Part shown: positions 21,927 to 31,500 of the stretch, one piece after another | How the letters are laid out: every line of letters starts with the position of its first letter | How positions within the stretch are numbered: the first letter of the stretch is position 1 | Assembly (NCBI GenBank): GCA_036023115.1 | Contig: JAYKKT010000074.1 | Coordinates: forward strand, 14,121,501-14,185,500 | Source of the DNA: Brasenia schreberi | Taxonomy: Eukaryota > Streptophyta > Magnoliopsida > Nymphaeales > Cabombaceae | DNA: 64,000 nt | Direction: 5' to 3' | The notes under the pieces: generated by a model | What the model saw: only the letters and a program-made list of their open reading frames with translations | What the model was told of the DNA's origin: nothing | The model's database searches: none | Translations under genes and position numbers: made by a program

Positions 21927-22109
21927 GAAATAATGACGGACCCTCACGTAACATCTGACGGCTACACGTACGAGAAAGAGGCAGTGCAGGGATGGCTCGA
22001 TGGAGGGCACGCCACTTCTCCCATGACCAATCTGCCTCTGTCCCATCACAATCTCACTCCCAACCATGCTCTCCGATCAGCAATGCTTGAATGGCAAGGT
22101 CGATCTTGA
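21927..22109 (+). pseudogene. Kinase/U-box protein, last exon (U-box)
   Basis: After an ATGCAG acceptor, 61 codons read EIMTDPHVTSDGYTYEKEAV, QGWLDGGHATSPMTNLPLSH, HNLTPNHALRSAMLEW and stop at 22107-22109. This completes the U-box begun at 17797 (CPITQ + EIMTDPHV), the fold that docks E2 ubiquitin-conjugating enzymes. The conserved DGYTYE, W..GH.TSPMTN and L.PNHALR are all kept. The exon is undamaged, but the exons before it are not. The intron between them is 4.1 kb because RTE copy D and a MITE sit in it. Confidence 0.85.
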
Positions 22110-23089
22110 AGAATGACATTTCTACTGCACCTGCAACTTGTGTGTTATTCCGGGCAAAAGATGTATTTGGACGTAACATTGTGGCGGCGGTTTTTGTTGC
22201 CTGTGAGCATTGGTATTTCAGTTAATAAGATTCTTCTTTCTCTGTGTATTATATGGTGTTCCTTGATGACCAACACCGAAGGATTCTCGGGGAACCCAGA
22301 CTCATATGACTCTGCTCTCTTTCACGACCTGAATGAATCTTTAAGAGGTGGAGGCACATATTGGCACGATGGTGTCTGTATCTAGGCCAGAAAAACTATT
22401 TTTGGGGATTAGAATTTGCTTATTGAAATGATAGAGACTCCTGTTCATTAAGATTGGTATTTTTGGGAGGCAAACGTAATGAATGTATATGATTTCTGCC
22501 ACTCAAACAGAAGCTTATATTTGGATCGAATCAATATTCTTACAAAGGCTGGACTAACAACAATTGGACTATGTCTATAAGCCATTAAGAAGAACTTGAG
22601 GAACCTGGAAACGGTACGAGTAACAACGAAAAAACATACAAATGATCGATGTATTGAGACGACAAAGGTGTGCAATAAGAGAATTAAGACAAAGAAATGC
22701 CTCCAGATCAAAACAGATTGAAGGCGAAAAAGTTCTTTTTAAATTGTCTCTACCACTCCATAGAAGGGGATCGAGAGGAGCAAAACGGGAACCGATCATT
22801 CTGAGTTTCTTTAGTTTTAGTGTTATTCGTAGTTAGTCTCTAGAGCCAATAATTGCCTCAGCTTTATCCGATTCTCTTTACTCTCCATACCATTTGAATT
22901 GAATCGTTCCCGATGACAATAATATGTAATTAGATAATAATGCTAGATCCAGATCTAATTATAAAATAATAAATTGTCAAAAATAAATCCGAGTATAATG
23001 ATAAAATATCCAACAAATCTACTCTCTTTCTGACACAAACACGCACACTATACACACAGGCGTCCGTACACACATACGAGGAAAAGTTC
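22110..23089. other. Intergenic, no feature recognised
   Basis: 3' flank of the kinase/U-box gene, then AT-rich DNA up to the tubulin pseudogene. Short open frames show no recognisable domain. Confidence 0.4.
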
Positions 23090-23505
23090 TCAGGTAACAC
23101 GAAGATGGTATTGCTGGTACTCTGCCACCAGATCATTCATGTTACTCTCAGCCTCAGTGAACTCCATTTCGTCCATTCCCTCACCAGTGTACCAATGCAA
23201 GAAAGCCTTGCGCCGGAACATTGCTGTGAACTGCTCACTAACCTCCTGAACATCTCCTGAATGGATGTTGAATTCCCAATGAAGGTTGAAGCCATCTTGA
23301 GACCCTTTGGTGGGATGTCACAGACGCTAGACTTGACATTGTTGGGGATCCACTCAACAAAGTAAGATGAATTTTTGTTCTGCACATTGATCATCTGCTC
23401 ATCCACCTCCTTGGTGCTCATCTTTCCACGGAACATTGCTGAAGCAGTCAAATAACGACCATGGCGTGGATCTGCAGCACACATCATGTTCTTAGCATCC
23501 TGACA
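23090..23505 (-). pseudogene. Beta-tubulin pseudogene, exon 3 (3' part)
   Basis: It encodes the C-terminal third of plant beta-tubulin: [60 protein letters not shown] and [10 protein letters not shown]. One base is missing near 23240-23244, and the reading continues in another frame as [20 protein letters not shown] and [18 protein letters not shown]. It ends [10 protein letters not shown] with TGA at 23090-23092, so the acidic C-terminal tail is lost. About 100 residues that should open exon 3 (from GDLNHLISATMSG to TQQMW) are absent; instead an unrelated SCCQ precedes DAKNMM. This is a deletion, not splicing, as no acceptor lies there. Confidence 0.9.
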
Positions 23506-23861
23506 ACATGAAGTGCGCAGCATCATGTTCATAAACTAATGGTGTGTGGCATCCACTACATATGCACCCAATATCTTTAAATATCATAGAAGTAAGTTAA
23601 TATATATATATATATCGATCCATGAACAAAAAGAGCTTGGTTTTTTACAGGCATATGAGATTAGATGATATATTTTCTTTTGGTTGTGGAATTGCAGATT
23701 TATGATTGAAATCAGTTATGCTAATCGGTTGAAGCAAAGGCCTAGCAAGTATGCTCGATGTTCATCGCCTTCTTCGCTCGGAGTTTAGCACCATTGTGCA
23801 CGGCGAAAAAGAAGAGTCTTAAGAAGAAATGAAGGGAAAAAGGAGAGGGATTAAGACTTAC

Positions 23862-24131
23862 AACTAGGGTTAGTCAGCTTGAGTGTCCTAAAGCAAATAT
23901 CGTAGAGCGCTTCATTGTCCAAAACCATGCATTCATCTGCATTCTCGACGAGCTGGTGGACGGACAGAGTGGCATTGTAGGGCTCAACCACCGTATCAGA
24001 CACCTTAGGAGATGGGAACACAGAGAAGGTTAACATCATCCTATCTGGGTATTCCTCTCGGATCTTGGATATCAGCAACGTCCCCATGCCCGATCCGGTG
24101 CCACCTCCGAGGGAATGACAGATTTGAAAAC
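23862..24131 (-). pseudogene. Beta-tubulin pseudogene, exon 2 (intact)
   Basis: A 270-base exon with an AG acceptor at 24132-24133 and a GTAAGT donor below 23862. This is the size and position of exon 2 in plant beta-tubulin genes. It encodes [20 protein letters not shown], the GGGTGSG nucleotide-binding signature, then [40 protein letters not shown] and [20 protein letters not shown]. Fully open and highly conserved, so the gene probably died recently or this exon escaped damage by chance. Confidence 0.92.
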
Positions 24132-24620
24132 CTGAAAATACGAAAATCAGAGGAACTGTTTCAATACCAAACAAGATCTTACGAATGCAATCATGAAATT
24201 GCTGAACAGTGCACTCTTCTAGCTTTCTGGGTCCTTAGGCACTTGATAAATGTGGCAAAGGCAGCATAGGTATATTTCGGGGCTTGTTTGGGTAGATGTG
24301 TGGGCTTGTTTCGTCAAAGGCTAGTGAGCTTGTATATTTCGGGGGCAGTTTTTGGATCTAGGTTCTGGGATCCCATGTCCAAGCTGTTGGATAAAAGGTT
24401 GCATGTGGGGGAGAGCCTCATAACAGACAAGCCGACCATCATCGGCGCCCATCTGAAATGCACTCTTTTACAAGAAGAAGAAAAAGAAGAAACCGAACAA
24501 ATCACTTATTTAGAAAAAATACTCAATCACCTGAGTCTGGTTGAAACACGAGGGGATTGTAAAAACATATAACACTAATTAGATGCATGGATTTTGTGTA
24601 GATTCAAATGAGCTCCATTA

Positions 24621-25166
24621 TAGGGATGGCAGTTCCTACCCGCCCCACCCCTACGTGGGGGCGGGTACTCAAGGAGGAAGCCCATCCTACTGTGGGGCAG
24701 GACAAGGTGGGGAAGACCCACAAGCGGCATAGGATAGGGTAGGGTATAAGGTGAACCCGCTCACACTGTCCCGGTATATATATATATATATATAATGTAT
24801 GTTTATTTATATAAAATATATGTATATCATATATATGTTTATAAGTATTTTACATGCATAAATATAAATATAGATGTATATACATACATAATAACTTATA
24901 GTTTAATAATATAAAATGCCATAAACAAGATTTTTGTATTTTATGTAGAATATATAATATTAACTGATCTTTTTCTTAAAAAAATACTTTTGTAAGTGGA
25001 AGTGGGGTGGGTCGCGACAGGGCCAAATTGTAACAAAGAGGGTGCGGGTCGGGTGTGCGGTTTGACATTCAAGACCCGCGGGGTTGGATGTACAAAGAAG
25101 GTTCTAGTGCCGGGTGGGTGCAGGTGGAGTGAAAACCTGTGCCACTCCTCCTCATTGCAATCCCTA
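24621..25166. mobile_element. MITE with GC-rich arms in tubulin intron 1
   Basis: The ends are TAGGGATGGCAGT at 24621-24633 and, inverted, ATTGCAATCCCTA at 25154-25166 (TAGGGATTGCAAT read outwards). The arms are rich in CCCGCCCC / GGGTGCGGGT, the middle is AT-rich with a (TA)n run at 24775-24794. Flanks CTCCAT and CTCCAA hint at a decayed target duplication. A similar end (CCCCATTGCCATTCCTATAG, about 55982-56001) occurs elsewhere in the window. Probably a non-autonomous hAT-type element. Confidence 0.5.
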
Positions 25167-25202
25167 ATCTCCAAATATAGGGATCCAGCGTAACCTGGGA
25201 CC

Positions 25203-25312
25203 TTTTTCCTTTTTGGGTACAATGGGGAGGCTGAAGGCGACACACCGGGTATCCAACTCATGACTTTTTTATTTGTGAGCCGACCCCCTAGCCAGGTGAG
25301 CTGTTGCAGATT
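25203..25312 (-). mobile_element. SINE-like, tRNA-related (copy 2, inverted)
   Basis: Reverse complement of the repeat at 25478-25605: shares CACCTGGCTAGGGGGTC, CATGA.TT.GATACCCGG and CCTCCCCATT. With that copy it forms an inverted pair with arms of about 110 bases and a 165-base spacer. Confidence 0.6.
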
Positions 25313-25477
25313 GTGGCGAAATTTGTCCATTTTGAAGAAAGAGGTTCCAACACTGGTGATAACATATTAATATGTTGATCTGGTTTTGCATAGATCCAGG
25401 TCAAGGCACATGAGATATGGATCCACAACGTACTGATTCTGATCCAGTTCCCTGAAGCATAGCAAGTATCATACAAA

Positions 25478-25605
25478 GGTGCACAACGAGCGATACCTCA
25501 CCTGGCTAGGGGGTCCACTCACAACTCGAAGGTCATGAATTCGATACCCGGAGCATGCATCTGGCTTCCACCTCCCCATTTTCTTTTGGAACTTATTAAA
25601 AGAAA
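25478..25605 (+). mobile_element. SINE-like, tRNA-related (copy 3)
   Basis: The best copy. TGGCTAGGGGG at 25503-25513 matches the Pol III A box pattern (TGGCNNAGTGG), and ATTCGATACCC at 25539-25549 matches the B box (GGTTCGANTCC); their spacing of about 36 bases suits an internal Pol III promoter. The body ends near CCCCATTTTCTTTTGG. No poly(A) tail or target duplication was resolved. Confidence 0.6.
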
Positions 25606-25990
25606 AAACCGTTCCTTTGAGAACTAATACGAAAATTAACCATATGGATGAGACTTTAATTCTCTTTGGGGACATGTTCTTATCAGAACCATTAATGTGT
25701 AGCATTCACAAGACTAATGAGACATCACGAATGAAGCATCGATTTCCCCTTTCAAAGAAGAAACCCCCACTTTCACTACAAAAGATGCAACACATAATGA
25801 CAGTTTCTTAGATAATCTTTGGAGAATCACCAAAGATATCAAACTTGATGGCGTAATCTCAGATAAGAAAAGAAGCAAAATAGAGGGCCGTTAATGAACA
25901 GTTCTAAAGGAGGATGTGGTTTTGATTGTGGGACTCTCTCTCTCTCTCTCTCACACACACACATGGCATAAAACAGGCCCAGAAACATAG

Positions 25991-26307
25991 ATGTCCCTTG
26001 GCCCAGTTGTTGCCGGCGCCGGACTGGCCGAAGACGAAGTTGTCAGGTCGGAAGATCTGGCCAAACGGGCCGGATCTAAGGGAATCCATGGTGCCGGGCT
26101 CCAGATCCATGAGGACGGCGCGTGGCACGTACCTTCCGCCGCTGGCCTCGTTGTAATAGACATTGATGCGCTCCAGCTGGAGTTCGCTATCGCCGCTGTA
26201 CTTGCCGGTATGGTCGATCCCGTGCTCGTCGCATATCACCTCCCAGAACTTGGCCCCGATCTGGTTGCCGCACTGGCCCCGCCCTGAATGTGCAGGATTT
26301 CTCTCAT
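25991..26307 (-). pseudogene. Beta-tubulin pseudogene, exon 1 (frameshifted, 3' truncated)
   Basis: The start codon is 26307-26305 on the minus strand: MREILHIQG, then two extra bases near 26277-26284 (a run of G/C), then [60 protein letters not shown] and [18 protein letters not shown] at the start is the tubulin mRNA autoregulation signal. Homology stops at KGH; the last ~28 residues of the normal exon (YTEGAELIDSVLD to CDCLQG) are missing, replaced by CA/CT microsatellite DNA (25937-25972). Tubulin forms microtubules in the cytosol; this copy cannot encode one. Confidence 0.9.
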
Positions 26308-27098
26308 TTTCTTCATGCACGTATAGATGTAAATTTTGAAAACCTTGAAGGATGAAGTACTTTCCTACCTTCAAGAGATAGGAATCTTTGCGAAGAGAAC
26401 TGTGGTCAATGATGGTATTACATGTCCAAATTTATCCAAGCGAAGTGGAAGTCACACAGCTGGTATTACATATCAACATCTATGCAAGCAGTTTTTTCAT
26501 TAATAATATATTTTAACTTTAAAATGAAGATGCCTTACAACTAACAAAATGGTTAAACTGGTTTAATATGATATTCATTCTATATAATCAAGTCTCTTTC
26601 TATTATTTTTTAGAAAAAAAATTAAAACACATACACCACGGGGTGGGTCAGGCCGGATTTACTCTAAACCTGAACTCGCCCCCTCATAGGGATGAGGCGG
26701 TTCAGATTAGAAGCCCTTGAGATGCTTTGAGTAGAAACGTAAATGGATCGGATTGGCTTGCCAAGTACTATTAGTTGAATATTACGGCAATATAAATCAT
26801 ATATGAATATGAACGGCCAAGAAAATGTCTGAAAATACACATTCATGATTTATATATTGGATACTGTTGCTTATATCAGATATCTTCTAGTATTTGGTAA
26901 TGGTTTTATACACCTAACTTAAGTAACTGGATTTGAACTTGAATAAGATATCGGATATAATAGAATGACACGAATTGATAATGGAGAGGTATGTGACACA
27001 ATCGTGTCGCTTTTTTAAACACATGTACGAAATGTTTCCCCTACGTTTCCGCTGAGCTCATCACACTTTATTTAAAGAACAATATATATATGAACCGA

Positions 27099-27162
27099 GA
27101 GCGTTAGCTCAATGGTAGGGCGCTCTACTGCTGTTGCAGCTGGTGGGGAGTTCGACTCTCAG
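27099..27162 (+). tRNA. tRNA-like sequence, degenerate
   Basis: TTAGCTCAATGG (27104-27115) is a good A box / D-arm and GAGTTCGACTC (27148-27158) a good B box / T-loop, 34 bases apart as in tRNA genes. The D-arm resembles alanine and cysteine tRNAs. A clean seven-pair acceptor stem and five-pair T stem cannot be drawn, so this is more likely a tRNA pseudogene or a SINE head than a working gene. Anticodon not assigned. Confidence 0.35.
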
Positions 27163-28237
27163 GGTGTGCGTGTGGATGTGCGTGTTTTAGGTTTAACTCT
27201 TCAATTAAACCTCAAAGAGAAGCATCTAATGTTAATCTTTCTAGACATTCAACGATTCCCGTTTCCGTTTCCGTGCAACATAGTTTGGGAGGATAGTCTG
27301 CCATTTGTTTGAGACAATCATCTCAGGACGTCAACGAAAATGCGATCGCCGGAGCGGGAAGCAGATATTTAAACCGGGATATTCTTCAGGATCTCGACGA
27401 ATGTCTAGCATTGGAATTTTATGTGCTCCATTATTGGTAGAATGTGTCACCTACTGCAAAGCATGCCCGCCAACTTCACAAGGGTTGCTTCATCAAGAGG
27501 TAGGAATCCAATGCTTAGACATTGGCATAATGTGCCTTACAGTAAAAAAGGAGGTATTCATAACATGCACTTCTAATTTCTTTTTCACAAAATATTTTTA
27601 TTGAAATAAAGCTTCGGTTGTCGATATTGGACAGATTGGCATGCCGATAGATGTTATCACAACAAATATCCAAGAGAAAACTCATATATGTATATAATAA
27701 AATTTAATTAACATTTAATAAAGTTTCAATATTGTTTTGTACGGCTCATACATGTGCGTGTGTGTGCGCGCACATATATGTGTCGGCCAGTAGCTACCTT
27801 TAATATAAAGTAGCTGGTAGAGGGGATATGCTCCAAGTTGACCATACAAGTTGCTTTTCACACTTGTCATGATCTTTTGTTATGATTTTGTAATGAGACT
27901 TCGTTATTTGATTAGGCATTGAATTTGTTTCTGGTGATGACATTTATTAATTTTCGTAGTTTTAATTCTTTATATAAATCCCTTTTGATTTAACACATTA
28001 TAAAAAAATGCTTGTTTTTCTTGTAGTGATTTTTTCTTTTACCGAGATCGTATGTAGAGAAGGTAGCTGCTAGAAGGCAGTCAGGGTTCAACTTTCCATG
28101 GAGACCACTCCTACCTCAAGCTGATGTAAGTTACGATAGAAAAATAAAAACTTAGTACTACGTGGGGTCGACTTATCAATTCATTCTCATATGGGATGTG
28201 GCAGGCGTCATTACTCCTATACACATACACAAATAGC

Positions 28238-28257
28238 GTCACACACACACACACACG

Positions 28258-28299
<42 letters not shown>
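28238..28299. repeat. (CA)n(TA)n compound microsatellite
   Basis: About 20 CA units with one G interruption, then about 9 TA units. Simple repeat. Confidence 0.95.
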
Positions 28300-28562
28300 G
28301 ACATGTCCATGATTGATGATACTCATTCATACCAGTCATTGTTTTTGCCCATGATTGATGATACTCATTCATACCGATCATTGTTTTTGAGATACAAGTG
28401 TAATAACATTGTCCAACGTACTATTTCAAAAACTCTTAAAACTTTTTAACATACACTCATGTCATAAAAAAATAGATAGACATGAGTGAGTATATGAGTA
28501 AAGGTTAGAATCCTATTTTCTTATATTATATATAGAGAGAGAAACCGGTGTGTTAGTACATT

Positions 28563-29033
28563 TAGGTGTTAGCAAATTCAAATAAAATTCAACAATCAAT
28601 TTTTGACCTTATATCGCTGAGATTTAAAATTAAAAAAGTAAAAGTAACCATGGGAATAAAGTGCATCTATAAAAAGTATATATTTACTTTTTACTTTGTA
28701 AATTCAAATCTCAATCATTTATCATTAAAGATGAATAGTTAAGATTTGTTTGTATTTAGTAGTATGAATATATTAGTCTCTCTATATAATATATATATGT
28801 GTATGAATTGACCAGTATATGCAAATTTATGTTTTAGCAAATTAAAACAATTATCAATCATTCATTTTTTATTATGAATGATTGAGATTTGAAAATTAAA
28901 AAGTAAAAGTACTCATGAAAATAAAGTGTACCTTTAAAAAGTATACATCTACTTTTTACTTTATAGATTCAAATATCAACAATCAATCACTAAAAATGAA
29001 TGCCTTAAATTTGTTTAAATTTGCTAACACCTA
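28563..29033. mobile_element. Dimeric AT-rich MITE-like palindrome
   Basis: The outer arms are 16-base perfect inverted repeats (TAGGTGTTAGCAAATT at 28563-28578; its complement at 29018-29033). TATAGAGAGAG-like words lie further out on both sides in inverted order. Inside are two successive units (about 28600-28740 and 28850-29000), each itself a palindrome built on GAGATTT...AAAGTAAAAGTA and TACTTTTTACTTT...AAAT.TC. Related single units lie near 31030-31180 and 32770-32990. Confidence 0.6.
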
Positions 29034-29926
29034 GGAGTAGCTCTCTCTATGAGTTAGCGTGCTCATTAATGATAATCAATAGGTCAGCAAACATACTGCT
29101 CTCCTAGCATAGTCTCTGACTGTTTGACACGTCCACTTCACAAGTAGCTTTGTTTGAGACAGTATTGATGGCCAAAAGAAAAAGCTTCATATCGAGTAAA
29201 ATTTTGGGTGGACACGTAGGGTCATGCAAAAAGCTACTTGACCATGAGAACCATTGTATCATCTGGCATATGATGGCTCAGATCCTGTAGTGAGTCCTTG
29301 GTGGTTTCAATTTGAATCCATATAGAAGTTGATATTTTCAAACAGTACTTCCAAATAGATACATTAGATGGTTATGATGTGAAGTTGAATGCAAGCTATT
29401 ATATCTCGCATTCCCAAGCCATGGCCACCTAGAGATGGCCGGCTTGGACCTGGTCCGGCAGTTCATATCGGACCCAAAATGCTCATGGACCCAGGGAACT
29501 ACACTTAGAACTAGAACCAAACTGGCGAGCTTCCACAGTTCGGATACAGTTCCACCTTTCAGGAAACTGAGCTAGAACAAATCTTTTGGAACTAACAGTT
29601 TCAAATCATATTTTGGTTCCGGTTGCAAAATGTCAGCTTTAATAGTGCATGTTTTCCCCCCCAATGAAACTGAACTAAATCGGACATAACAATTTGGAAT
29701 CGGAATTTTTGTTGAACCAGACCAAGTGGACTTAGAGCTGACGGAACTGGAACACAAAGGAGGGCTGATTGGCTTCCGGTTCCATGTTCTGATGGAACTT
29801 AAACCGATAGTTTGAAACCACTGATCCCAATTTACTAGTAATTGTACTCCATGGTCTCTGATTTAGTAATTCTAGCTTTCTGTGTAAGAAACCATTCGTG
29901 AGACAAGGTGTTACACGTCTTCGGTA

Positions 29927-30001
<75 letters not shown>

Positions 30002-30216
30002 TGGGAGCTGCTAGATAACATCTCATGTTAGACATTACTTGATCATCCAATTTGACGGTCTTGATCAAGACACTCACCTGTGCTGCATTCGATCCTTGTA
30101 TTAATGTTGGCAGGTGGCTTGATCAACATCATTTAACATCATTCGTGCTATCACACGAATGATACTGATTGTCTAGTAGAGTTTGGTATGAAAGTGTTTA
30201 GCAACTCCGAGTTTTC

Positions 30217-30251
<35 letters not shown>

Positions 30252-30990
30252 GGATATGACAGCTTGTGCTTTGGCTAAAACCGTCTAGAAGAAGCGCCAT
30301 TTGAAAGGCTAATATCTCATGTATGACTCCCACCACCATATGCCTAATGACAGGATCCAAAAGGTAGATGGGGAGTACATATCCCACCTGCACCCTAAGT
30401 ACTCTACGAAGTCACAAGGATTGGCCACTGTACAAAAGGTTACCTAATGCTCTTCTTAAACTTTTTTGGTGATCAAACTACCAATGATTATCGTCCACTA
30501 AATTCTTTATTTTGATATTTAAGAGAAATAAAAGTAACTTTAGTTCTTTATTTTGCAGTTGCAGTCTACTGCATATGTGTGCGTGAGAGAGAACCATTAG
30601 GTGTAACTGAAAATCATAAATAGTCACATAATGGAATGGAATGAGATCTCAATTCGGAGACGACATGAAGGGGAAGGTCAGATGTCTATTATCAAACAGT
30701 CTACAAGATTTGATACGCTGCCTAATTACAGCTTTATGCATGACAAGTTCCAAACCGGCCCCATGGTTTGAAACCGGAGCAAACTTAACCGGACCATGTA
30801 TCATGTGATTTTGTTGATGAATTTCATTGTTGAAATCAAGAAGTAACTAATTGGGTTCTATTATGTATGTAAATAATGTGAGTGGATTTAGACTGTCACA
30901 AGGGTGCGGGCACGAGTTATAGCAAACAGGTGCAGGTGCAGGTGCAAGATTCAGTAATCTTGAAAATTATGGTTATATATAGACATACAC
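29034..30990. other. Intergenic DNA, possible second MITE
   Basis: No gene is recognised. 29435-29825 is rich in alternating GGAACC/GGTTCC-type words (TGGTCCGGC, CCGGTTCC), a composition common in plant hAT-type MITEs, but no clear termini were found. Compound microsatellites occur at 29929-30001 and 30217-30250. Confidence 0.35.
29929..30001. repeat. (CT)n(CA)n(TA)n(GA)n palindromic microsatellite
   Basis: Successive CT, CA, TA and GA runs. The outer CT and GA runs are complementary, so one strand can fold into a hairpin. Confidence 0.9.
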
Positions 30991-31019
30991 ATATAACCTG
31001 TATATGTAAGCAAGCTTAG

Positions 31020-31210
31020 ACACTTAGCGTACCTAAAGAAATCTCAACCATTCATCTTGTGGTGGTGAATGATTGAAATTAAATTTTAAAAACAATAGGT
31101 GTCCATATAAATAAAATACATTTAATTTAAATTTTAACCATCTACTTTTAAGATGAATGATTGATATTTACTTGGATATGTTAGTGTTAGTATATATTAG
31201 GTTTTCTCTT

Positions 31211-31241
<31 letters not shown>

Positions 31242-31463
31242 GCACACGCACACACATATTTTCCTATATATATAGAGAGAGAGGGAGAGAGAAAGAGAGA
31301 AAGAGAGAGAGATGGAAGGAGAAAGTGATTGGATCGTGTGTTTACTTATTGCTTTTGAGTGATAGGAGTGTAATAACAATGTCTTTCATACCTTTTAAAA
31401 ATCATACGAAAAATTATAAATTATATTCATATCACTCAAAAGTAGCATATATGATATGATTTT

Positions 31464-31494
<31 letters not shown>

Positions 31495-31500
31495 CAAGAG
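31020..31500. repeat. AT-rich MITE-like unit and microsatellites
   Basis: 31030-31180 resembles one unit of the palindrome at 28563-29033 (CTACTTTTAAGATGAATGATTGA and its inverse). Then (TA)n at 31211-31238, a GA-rich run at 31274-31314 and (CA)n(TA)n at 31465-31493. Confidence 0.5.

Larger units (their letters stand above)
26308..28530. other. Intergenic AT-rich DNA
   Basis: No protein gene is recognised. It contains a tRNA-like sequence at 27099-27162 and microsatellites near 28238-28299. Short frames such as 27305-27604 have no recognised domains. Confidence 0.4.

Noticed and set aside
25904..26374. Single open frame of 156 codons starting upstream of the tubulin ATG
   Set aside because: Its first ~30 residues are non-tubulin; it is open only because of the two-base insertion after the true start.
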